5,222 nt of DNA from Rhodoferax sp. (GTDB lineage: Bacteria; Pseudomonadota; Gammaproteobacteria; Burkholderiales; Burkholderiaceae_C): NCBI GenBank assembly GCA_030683195.1, contig JAUXQA010000449.1:1-5222 (forward strand), written 5' to 3'. Made by a program: the position numbers and the translations under genes. Shown here one piece after another: positions 1 to 5,222 of this stretch; position 1 is the first letter of the stretch, and every line of letters begins with the position of its first letter. Below the pieces are notes generated by a model. That model was not told where the DNA came from. It saw only the letters and a list, made by a program, of their open reading frames with translations, and made no database searches.

Positions 1-2861
1 AACCCCGAGTCAGCGGCGGCTGGACCAAACCCAAAGCGGTGCGATCCCAACCTGGGCCTGGACAGGCGGTGTACGACCAGGCCACCGAGGTGGACCATGA
101 TGTCCTGCAGTTGTTCCCGGCCCTGGCCAGCCTCTCCAACCACTATTACGCCTTCAGCTTCAAGCCCAAAGTCCCGCTGGGCGGCCTGGTGGGGGTGCTG
201 GCCCTGCAACAGGCCGCGCGTACCGGGCGACTGCTGCTGGACGCAGGCAAAGGCGTGCCCGGCGTGGTCATCAGTTGGGGCCCGCCCCAGACATTGCGCT
301 GGGAATGGGTTGAGGTGCCGAGCCTGGGAGAGCCTGGCTGGGTGTTGCGCGCCCGCCTGAACGATGAGCAGGCCCAACTCTGCCTGAACAACCCGCCGCT
401 GTACCTGGACGCGGCCCGAGGCTTGTGTGGGCTGGCGCAGGCCCCGGGCCTGGGTGCCGAACAACTGGCGGTATTGCTCAGGTCCCCGCCACTCAAACCG
501 GCAGCTCTGAAAAAACACCAGGTCGCCCTGACACAGCGCCTGGGCCCGGTACCGCTGCCGCCCGTGGTGGAACAACTCCCCACGCTGCAAGGCATCACGC
601 CCACGGCCTGCCTGCACCTCACGGCGGTGGCACCCGACGCCTTGGCGGACAGAGGCCTGCTGGAAGCCAAAGTCAGCATGGACTATGGCGGACGCCGGGG
701 CTGGTGGGTGGGTCAGGGCAGCACCGTGCTGGTAGACGATACAGCAGGCCGCGCCCTGCTGCGGCGCGATGTGGAGGCCGAACTCGACCTCGTCACCCGC
801 CTGGCCGACCTCGGGCTGCACCAGCATCAGGGCGCTTTTTTTGGCATGGAAGGCCCCGCCTCGCAGCAAAAATGGCTGCAGTGGATGGATGATGACTTTG
901 CTGAGGTGCGCCAGGCCGGCTTTGACGTCACGCTCGATGACACCCTGCAGGACTGGATCAGCCACGCCGACACGCTGGATGTGCAACTGCAGCCGCACGG
1001 CGATGGAACGGACGCCGAGACGCCAGAAGCCGCCACCTCGCCCTGGTTTGACTTGTCCCTGGGCATGGAGATTGATGGCGTGCGCCACAACATCCTGCCC
1101 TGGCTGCCTTCCCTGATTGCTCAGGCCGCCGCCAGCCCGCTGGATCCGGTCACCGGCCTGCCCGAGCTCGCCCCGTTCATTTACCTGCGCAAACCCACGG
1201 GCAACGGCTTCATCCGCCTGCCCACTGACGGCCTCAAGCCCTGGATGGCTGCGCTCTTGGAGTTGGTGGGTGACCGCAGCCACGACTTCTCGGGCGAGAC
1301 CCTGAAACTCTCGCGCCTGGACGCCATGCGCACCACAGCCTCCCTGGGTGAGGGCGCCGTGTGGGACGGCGCGCAGGCCCTGCGCGCCATGGTGCAGCAG
1401 CTTACCGGCCACAGCGAGCTGCCGGTGGCGCCCGTACCCGACAGCGTGCAGGCCAGCCTGCGGCCCTACCAGCAGCAGGGCGTGAACTGGCTGCAGTTTT
1501 TGCGCCAGCACAGCCTGGGCGGCATTCTGGCCGACGACATGGGGCTGGGCAAAACCCTGCAAACCCTGGTGCACATCCAGATCGAAAAAGACGCCGGCCG
1601 CCTGACGCACCCGGCGCTGATCATTGCGCCGGTGAGCCTGATGGGCAACTGGCGGCGCGAGACCGAGCGCTTTTGCCCGCAACTGCGCGCGCTGGTCATT
1701 CACGGCAAGGACCGCCACGAGGTGACCGACACCGTGGCGCAGCACGACATCGTGATTGCGCCCTACTCCCTGCTGCAGCGTGACCGCGAAGGCTGGCTGG
1801 ACGCGCCCTGGCACATCGTGGTGCTGGACGAAGCGCAAAACATCAAGAACGCCAGCACCCAGGCCGCCCAGGTGGCCAGCCAGCTCAACACCCGCCACCG
1901 CCTGTGTTTGTCGGGCACGCCCATGGAAAACCACCTGGGGGAAATCTGGAGCCTGTTCTATTTTTTGATGCCGGGTTTTCTGGGCAGTCAGAAGAAGTTT
2001 CAGGACCTGTTTCGCACCCCCATTGAAAAACAAGGCAACCCCGAGCGTCTGGCGCAACTTCGTGCCCGCATCACCCCCTTCATGCTGCGCCGCACCAAGG
2101 CGCTGGTGGCCGGCGAATTGCCGCCCAAAATCGAGACCGTGATGCGCGTGGAGTTGGCCGGCAAGCAGGCCGACCTGTACGAGACCATTCGCCTGGGCAT
2201 GGAAAAAACCGTGCGTGAGGCACTGAACACCAAGGGCTTGGCCAAGTCACAAATCACCATCCTGGATGCACTGCTGAAGCTGCGCCAGGTGTGCTGCGAC
2301 CCCAAACTGCTCAAGCTCGACGCGGCCAAAAAGGTCAAAACCTCCGCCAAGCTGGAGCACCTGATGGAGCTGCTGCCCGAGATGCTGGGCGAGGGGCGGC
2401 GAATCCTGCTGTTCTCGCAGTTCACCAGCATGCTCACCCTGATTGAGGCCGAGCTCAAAAAGCGCGGCATTCCGTGGGTCAAGCTCACCGGCCAAAGCCA
2501 GAACCGAGAGGCTCTGGTCGAGCAGTTCACCTCCGGCCAGGTCCCCTTGTTTTTGATCAGCCTGAAAGCCGGCGGCGTGGGCCTGAACCTGCCCCTGGCC
2601 GACACAGTCATTCACTACGACCCTTGGTGGAACCCGGCCGTGGAGACCCAAGCCACCGACCGCGCCCACCGGCTGGGTCAAAAACAAAGCGTGTGGGTGG
2701 TCAAGCTGGTGGCGCAGGGCACGATTGAGGAGCGCATTCTGGCGTTGCAAGCCCGTAAGGCCGAGCTGGCGAGCAGCATGTACAGCGAATCGGTCGGGCG
2801 CAAGGCGCCGCTGTTCAATGAAAACGACCTGGCAGAGCTGCTTAAGCCGCTATCGTTTTGA
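1..2861 (+). CDS. SNF2-family DEAD/DEAH-box helicase (ATP-dependent DNA translocase), 5' partial
   Basis: Superfamily 2 Swi2/Snf2-type ATPase, expected to translocate on duplex DNA and remodel DNA-protein complexes in the cytoplasm, as RapA does with RNA polymerase; its substrate here is unknown. Residues are numbered from the GTG at 39. The Q-motif-like LRPYQQQGVNWL is at 474-485, Walker A DDMGLGKT at 499-506 (Lys505), motif II DEAQ at 597-600, motif III SGTP at 625-628 and FMLRRTK at 681-687. The C-terminal lobe has ILLFSQF near 789-795, SLKAGGVGLNL at 841-851 and DRAHRLGQ at 874-881 with the arginine fingers. All key motifs are intact. Residues 1-470 are a long N-terminal region without a motif I can name. 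The frame is open from position 3 to the left edge and no Shine-Dalgarno precedes 39, so the true start is probably upstream. Larger bacterial relatives often carry an N-terminal SWIM zinc finger, which would lie outside the window. No terminator hairpin is visible after the TGA. The family call is very secure; the role is not. Confidence 0.95.
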   Translation, partial: PRVSGGWTKPKAVRSQPGPGQAVYDQATEVDHDVLQLFPALASLSNHYYAFSFKPKVPLGGLVGVLALQQAARTGRLLLDAGKGVPGVVISWGPPQTLRWEWVEVPSLGEPGWVLRARLNDEQAQLCLNNPPLYLDAARGLCGLAQAPGLGAEQLAVLLRSPPLKPAALKKHQVALTQRLGPVPLPPVVEQLPTLQGITPTACLHLTAVAPDALADRGLLEAKVSMDYGGRRGWWVGQGSTVLVDDTAGRALLRRDVEAELDLVTRLADLGLHQHQGAFFGMEGPASQQKWLQWMDDDFAEVRQAGFDVTLDDTLQDWISHADTLDVQLQPHGDGTDAETPEAATSPWFDLSLGMEIDGVRHNILPWLPSLIAQAAASPLDPVTGLPELAPFIYLRKPTGNGFIRLPTDGLKPWMAALLELVGDRSHDFSGETLKLSRLDAMRTTASLGEGAVWDGAQALRAMVQQLTGHSELPVAPVPDSVQASLRPYQQQGVNWLQFLRQHSLGGILADDMGLGKTLQTLVHIQIEKDAGRLTHPALIIAPVSLMGNWRRETERFCPQLRALVIHGKDRHEVTDTVAQHDIVIAPYSLLQRDREGWLDAPWHIVVLDEAQNIKNASTQAAQVASQLNTRHRLCLSGTPMENHLGEIWSLFYFLMPGFLGSQKKFQDLFRTPIEKQGNPERLAQLRARITPFMLRRTKALVAGELPPKIETVMRVELAGKQADLYETIRLGMEKTVREALNTKGLAKSQITILDALLKLRQVCCDPKLLKLDAAKKVKTSAKLEHLMELLPEMLGEGRRILLFSQFTSMLTLIEAELKKRGIPWVKLTGQSQNREALVEQFTSGQVPLFLISLKAGGVGLNLPLADTVIHYDPWWNPAVETQATDRAHRLGQKQSVWVVKLVAQGTIEERILALQARKAELASSMYSESVGRKAPLFNENDLAELLKPLSF

Positions 2862-2874
2862 TCAATAAAAACAA

Positions 2875-2880
2875 TATAAA
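2875..2880 (+). promoter_or_regulatory. possible -10 box (TATAAA) for the permease transcript
   Basis: The gap after the helicase stop is a sudden AT-rich patch (about 2862-2880) in GC-rich surroundings. TATAAA matches the sigma-70 -10 consensus at five of six bases. A start about seven bases downstream, near 2887, would fall just ahead of the Shine-Dalgarno at 2890-2894. I see no convincing -35 hexamer at 16-18 bp spacing, so this is a weak call. Read-through from the helicase gene is the alternative. Confidence 0.3.
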
Positions 2881-2889
2881 ACGCCGACT

Positions 2890-2894
2890 AGAGG
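2890..2894 (+). promoter_or_regulatory. Shine-Dalgarno (AGAGG) of the leader mini-ORF
   Basis: AGAGG lies eight bases before the ATG at 2903, a near-ideal spacing. It is the only good ribosome binding site in the gap. The permease ATG at 2959 has nothing comparable: the nearest purine run is an AGG at 2944-2946, twelve bases upstream. The site therefore favours ribosome entry at the mini-ORF. Confidence 0.5.
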
Positions 2895-2902
2895 CTGATT
2901 TC

Positions 2903-2962
2903 ATGAAAATTTCGACCTTTTTTAACTTTACCGGCCCCGCCCTAGGCCAACGGGCCCCATGA
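2903..2962 (+). CDS. putative 19-aa leader peptide, translationally coupled to the permease gene
   Basis: A short open frame reads MKISTFFNFTGPALGQRAP and then TGA. It starts with ATG behind a well-placed AGAGG, and its stop overlaps the permease ATG in the four-base arrangement ATGA (2959-2962). That geometry is classic for translational coupling: ribosomes ending the peptide can re-initiate at the permease start, which lacks its own Shine-Dalgarno. Three of four consecutive codons (residues 6-9, FFNF) include Phe as TTT. Phe runs in short leaders are known from attenuators such as enterobacterial pheL, but three Phe codons are few and TTT runs can arise by chance in an AT-rich spacer. The peptide has no recognisable domain and is too short for a membrane segment. 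It could be a true leader, a coupling device whose sequence is irrelevant, or a coincidental ORF. Confidence 0.4.
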   Translation: MKISTFFNFTGPALGQRAP

Positions 2963-3810
2963 GCCCCAACCTACTCGCCCTGGGCGCCATCGCCCTGTGG
3001 GGCACGCTGGCTGCGCTGGGCGTGGCGCTCAAGCACGTGCCACCTTTTTTGCTGACCGGCCTGGCCTTGCTGGTGGGCAGCCTGATCGCCCTGCCACTCT
3101 CGGGCTTTCGGCTCTCACAGTGGAAGGTGCCGCTGAGCACTCTGGCGCTGGGCGTGTATGGCCTGTTTGGTTTTCACTTTTTGCTGTTTTTGGCGCTGCG
3201 CCATGCCCCACCCGTTCAGGCGAACCTGGTGAACTACCTGTGGCCGCTGCTGATGGTGGTGCTGGCGCCAGTGGTTCTGCCCGGCATGAGGCTCAGCGCA
3301 ATGCATGTGGCTGCCGCTCTGCTGGGGTTTGCGGGCGCAGCAGTGGTGATTTTGGGCGGCTCTGGCCCGGCCGAGGCCACACCGGGCGCGACCGACTGGG
3401 CTTGGGGGTATGTGCCCGCGCTGGGCTCGGCGCTGATTTGGTCCACCTATTCCTTACTGACCCGGCGTGTCGCGGCGTTTCCCACGGCGGCGATCGGGGG
3501 CTTTGCGCTGGTGTCGGGAGTCTTGTCTTTGCTGTGCCACGTCTGGCTGGAGCCCGCCGTTGAATTGAGTGCACGTGACGGCCTGCTGATCGCCATCATG
3601 GGCCTGGGGCCGATGGGTGCGGCGTTTTTCCTGTGGGACAAGGCGCTCAAAATCGGGGATGCCCGCCTGATCGGCATTCTGAGCTACCTCACGCCGCTCT
3701 TGTCCACTGCCTTGCTCATCGCGGTCAGCGGCCGGGCCTTGACCTGGAATGTCGCGCTGGCCGCCGTCATGATTGTGGGCGCCGCCATTTTGGGTACACG
3801 CAGCCGGTAA
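2959..3810 (+). CDS. DMT superfamily EamA-type permease, probable metabolite or amino acid exporter (YddG-like)
   Basis: Inner-membrane protein of 283 residues, the usual length for drug/metabolite transporters with ten helices in two EamA repeats. Repeat one spans roughly residues 1-132 and begins with the family-typical first helix ending in ALWGT. A Gly/Pro/Ala-rich linker (about 133-148) leads into repeat two (about 149-283). VNYLWP at 91-96 and SYLTPLLS at 242-249 occupy equivalent positions late in each repeat, and both resemble, from memory, segments of the aromatic amino acid exporter YddG. Substrate is therefore inference; other EamA members export threonine, homoserine or cysteine metabolites. 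ATG 2959 is the first possible start after an in-frame TAA at 2923-2925. It has no Shine-Dalgarno of its own and overlaps the stop of the preceding mini-ORF. The threonine deaminase gene follows after 43 bp on the same strand, which fits a shared amino acid theme but does not fix the substrate. The family is secure. Confidence 0.92.
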   Translation: MSPNLLALGAIALWGTLAALGVALKHVPPFLLTGLALLVGSLIALPLSGFRLSQWKVPLSTLALGVYGLFGFHFLLFLALRHAPPVQANLVNYLWPLLMVVLAPVVLPGMRLSAMHVAAALLGFAGAAVVILGGSGPAEATPGATDWAWGYVPALGSALIWSTYSLLTRRVAAFPTAAIGGFALVSGVLSLLCHVWLEPAVELSARDGLLIAIMGLGPMGAAFFLWDKALKIGDARLIGILSYLTPLLSTALLIAVSGRALTWNVALAAVMIVGAAILGTRSR

Positions 3811-3841
3811 AAAATCGCGCGGGGGACCGCGGATTCGATTG

Positions 3842-3847
3842 CACAAT
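3842..3847 (+). promoter_or_regulatory. possible -10 box (CACAAT) giving a leaderless ilvA mRNA
   Basis: CACAAT matches the -10 consensus at four of six bases and ends six bases before the ATG at 3854. A start seven bases after the box would fall on the A of that ATG. The hexamer sits within the hyphenated dyad GATTG-CA-CAATC (3837-3848). No -35 hexamer is evident at 17 bp (GCGGGG). There is also no Shine-Dalgarno within normal distance: the purine run GGGGGA at 3821-3826 is 27 bases from the start codon. Confidence 0.25.
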
Positions 3848-3853
3848 CTGCGC

Positions 3854-5056
3854 ATGATCCATCTACCCGACATCGAAGCCGCCGCCGGCCGCCTACAAGG
3901 CCACCTGCTGCGCACCCCTTGCGTGGCCTCCAGAACCCTCTCTGACATCACCGGTGCGCAGGTGTTTCTCAAGTTTGAGAACCTGCAGTTCACGGCCTCC
4001 TTCAAGGAGCGGGGCGCGTGCAATAAGCTGGCGCAACTCACGCCCCAGGAGCGCCAGCGCGGCGTGATTGCCATGAGTGCCGGCAACCATGCCCAAGGCG
4101 TGGCTTACCACGCACAGCGCCTGGGTTTGCGCGCCGTGATCGTGATGCCGCGCTTCACGCCGGGCGTCAAAGTGGAGCGCACACGCGGTTTTGGGGCCGA
4201 GATCGTGCTGCATGGTGACACCCTGGACGAAGCCCGCGCCCACGCGCTGATGCTGGCCGAGCAACAGCAACTGGTCTTTGTGCACCCCTATGACGATGCC
4301 GACATCGTGGCCGGGCAAGGCACAGTGGGCTTGGAGATGATGCAGGACGTGCCTGATCTGGACACGCTGGTGGTCGCCATCGGCGGCGGCGGCCTGATCG
4401 CCGGCATGGCCACCGCCGCGAAGGCGATCAAGCCCGGCATCGAAATCATTGGCGTGCAAACCACGCGCTTTCCGGCCATGTTCAATGCCATCAAAGGCAC
4501 GCACCACCCGCAGGGCAACAGCAGCATTGCCGAAGGCATTGCAGTGGGCACCCCCGGCAAAATTGCCCAAGCCATCGTCAAACAGCACGTCGATGACCTG
4601 CTGCTGGTCGACGAGGGCGACATCGAGCAGGCCATCGTGATGCTGCTGGAAGTCGAGAAAACCCTGGTTGAAGGCGCGGGCGCGGCGGGCCTGGCCTGCC
4701 TGTTGAAATACCCCGAGCGCTTCAAGGGCAAGAAGGTCGGGCTGGTGCTGTGCGGCGGCAACATCGACCCCCTGCTGCTCGCGGCCATCATTGAGCGCGG
4801 CATGGTGCGCGCAGGCAGGTTGGCCCGCATCCGGGTGAGCGCGCGGGACATCCCTGGCTCGCTGGCCAAAATCACCACCACCGTGGCCGAAGCCGGCGCC
4901 AACATTGACGAGGTGCACCACCAGCGGGCGTTCACCACGCTGGCGGCCCAAAATGTCGAGATTGAGCTGGTCATCCAGACCCGCGGGCCCCAGCATATTG
5001 CCGATGTGCTGGCCCAGTTGCTCGCCGTCGGGCTTGAGGCCCAGGTGATCCGCTAG
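3854..5056 (+). CDS. ilvA: threonine ammonia-lyase (threonine deaminase), single-ACT form
   Basis: Cytoplasmic PLP enzyme converting L-threonine to 2-oxobutanoate and ammonia, the entry step to isoleucine and also a route of threonine breakdown. The protein has 400 residues. The fold-type II core shows SFKERGA at 49-55 with the PLP-binding Lys51, SAGNHAQG at 75-82, the phosphate-binding loop GGGGL at 177-181 and LCGGN at 299-303. Residues from about 325 to 400 form one ACT domain, with the IPGSLAKI and GANIDEV elements typical of the fold. This length and layout match the single-ACT family, between ACT-less catabolic TdcB (about 330 residues) and two-ACT biosynthetic IlvA of E. coli (about 514). 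ACT domains commonly bind amino acids, so allosteric control by isoleucine or valine is plausible but not shown. ATG 3854 is chosen because the protein then begins LPDIEAAAGRL, as relatives do. The frame extends upstream to 3773, but that would overlap the permease gene. No Shine-Dalgarno is present. Serine dehydratase activity is a usual side reaction. Confidence 0.95.
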   Translation: MIHLPDIEAAAGRLQGHLLRTPCVASRTLSDITGAQVFLKFENLQFTASFKERGACNKLAQLTPQERQRGVIAMSAGNHAQGVAYHAQRLGLRAVIVMPRFTPGVKVERTRGFGAEIVLHGDTLDEARAHALMLAEQQQLVFVHPYDDADIVAGQGTVGLEMMQDVPDLDTLVVAIGGGGLIAGMATAAKAIKPGIEIIGVQTTRFPAMFNAIKGTHHPQGNSSIAEGIAVGTPGKIAQAIVKQHVDDLLLVDEGDIEQAIVMLLEVEKTLVEGAGAAGLACLLKYPERFKGKKVGLVLCGGNIDPLLLAAIIERGMVRAGRLARIRVSARDIPGSLAKITTTVAEAGANIDEVHHQRAFTTLAAQNVEIELVIQTRGPQHIADVLAQLLAVGLEAQVIR

Positions 5057-5062
5057 TAAAAT
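5034..5062 (+). promoter_or_regulatory. sigma-70-type promoter inside the 3' end of ilvA
   Basis: A -35 TTGAGG (5034-5039, four of six matches including TTGA) and a -10 TAAAAT (5057-5062, five of six) are separated by exactly 17 bp. The expected start near 5069 would give a 5' leader of about 30 bases containing the Shine-Dalgarno of the next gene. The -35 lies in ilvA coding sequence and the -10 immediately follows its TAG. This is the best promoter candidate in the window and suggests the downstream gene can be expressed independently of ilvA. Confidence 0.5.
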
Positions 5063-5088
5063 CAAACCAACTGCACATTTGATAACTT

Positions 5089-5093
5089 AAGGA
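5089..5093 (+). promoter_or_regulatory. Shine-Dalgarno (AAGGA) of the downstream membrane protein gene
   Basis: AAGGA stands six bases before the ATG at 5100, strong in both sequence and spacing. It fixes the start of the last gene and contrasts with the permease and ilvA starts, which have no such site. Confidence 0.7.
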
Positions 5094-5099
5094 AACACC

Positions 5100-5222
5100 A
5101 TGTCCAAACCTGCTGCCCACACTGAATCCACGTCGTCCGATCCGGTTGAAGACGTGGTGGGTTACATGCCCATCGTCTTGCCTTTGGTGGGCGGCGTGCT
5201 GATGTTTTTGCTGGCGTTCATT
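5100..5222 (+). CDS. small membrane protein of unknown function, 3' partial
   Basis: Only the first 41 codons are in the window and the frame is open to the right edge. The protein starts MSKPAAHTESTSSDPVEDVV, a hydrophilic Ser/Thr/Asp/Glu-rich N-terminus. From about residue 22 to the edge comes one hydrophobic stretch beginning YMPIVLPLVGGVLMFLL, which should be a membrane helix. The acidic N-terminus ahead of the helix does not look like a cleavable signal peptide, which would need a basic start. A good Shine-Dalgarno and a promoter candidate precede it, so it is very likely a real gene. I do not recognise the family. It could be a single-helix small protein or the beginning of a longer membrane protein; the window cannot decide. 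Confidence 0.75.
   Translation, partial: MSKPAAHTESTSSDPVEDVVGYMPIVLPLVGGVLMFLLAFI

Noticed and set aside
836..842. T7 tract in the helicase gene as a slippage or phase-variation site
   Set aside because: It encodes in-frame Phe codons in an intact ORF, and a single tract of seven bases is common enough to need no explanation.
146..892. A 177-codon - strand frame and a 155-codon +2 frame within the helicase N-terminal region
   Set aside because: Both are Arg/Ala/Gly/Pro-rich, as expected of wrong frames in GC-rich DNA, and neither has a family motif.
2000..2750. Overlapping - strand frames of 203 and 167 codons under the helicase C-terminal lobe
   Set aside because: They lie opposite the conserved helicase motifs and have low-complexity composition. 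They are shadows of the real gene.
2899..2923. Palindrome TTTCATGAAA followed by a T6 run, as an operator or terminator
   Set aside because: The ten-base palindrome surrounds the mini-ORF start codon and is AT-rich, so chance is likely. It is too short and too weak for a terminator stem.
3813..3835. Possible terminator hairpin between the permease gene and ilvA (AATCGCG with CGCGGATT)
   Set aside because: The stem has a bulge and only about seven pairs, and no T-run follows. It does not meet the usual form of an intrinsic terminator.
3773..3853. N-terminal extension of ilvA to a start at 3773
   Set aside because: It would overlap the permease gene by 38 bases and add 27 basic, unconserved-looking residues. 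The family N-terminus begins at the ATG at 3854.
3893..5065. A 390-codon open frame on the - strand covering nearly all of ilvA
   Set aside because: It is a mirror of a GC-rich gene whose + strand product has every catalytic motif of threonine deaminase. The - strand translation is His/Gln/Gly-rich with no recognisable domain.
1..5222. CRISPR array, insertion sequence, tRNA, rRNA or prophage signature
   Set aside because: No spaced direct repeats, terminal inverted repeats, transposase or integrase motifs or tRNA-like folds were found. Coding is continuous and of uniform style.

Overview
The window is GC-rich, with dense same-strand coding and G/C-ending codons. Its order is SNF2 helicase, EamA-family exporter, single-ACT threonine deaminase, then a short membrane protein. 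Gene styles and start-site patterns, including a CACAAT box directly upstream of an ATG, suggest a betaproteobacterium of the Burkholderiales, most likely a Comamonadaceae member of the Rhodoferax/Polaromonas/Acidovorax kind. That placement is inference from style, not a database match.

Layout, all on the + strand. (1) Positions 1-2861 hold a large SNF2/RapA-type DNA translocase ATPase. Its 5' end probably lies outside the window, because the reading frame stays open to the left edge and the first internal GTG has no ribosome binding site. (2) Positions 2862-2958 are an AT-rich gap with a TATAAA box, a good Shine-Dalgarno and a 19-codon Phe-containing mini-ORF. Its TGA overlaps the ATG of the next gene. 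(3) Positions 2959-3810 encode a ten-helix DMT/EamA permease with features recalling the YddG aromatic amino acid exporters. (4) Positions 3854-5056 encode a 400-residue PLP-dependent threonine ammonia-lyase with one C-terminal ACT domain. It has no Shine-Dalgarno and may be translated from a leaderless mRNA. (5) From 5100 to the right edge is the first 41 codons of a small membrane protein with a strong Shine-Dalgarno. It is preceded by a well-spaced promoter candidate buried in the end of the threonine deaminase gene.

The helicase acts on DNA or nucleoprotein and looks functionally separate from what follows. The permease and the threonine deaminase are 43 bp apart and both plausibly handle amino acids: one exports a small metabolite, the other commits threonine to 2-oxobutanoate and isoleucine or degrades it. 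I see no CRISPR array, insertion sequence, integrase, tRNA or rRNA, and no sign of horizontal transfer.

The protein-coding content is ordinary. The one element that looks undescribed is the mini-ORF leader in front of the permease gene. It appears to supply the ribosome entry that the permease gene lacks, and its FFNF codons raise, without proving, the possibility of amino-acid-sensitive control.
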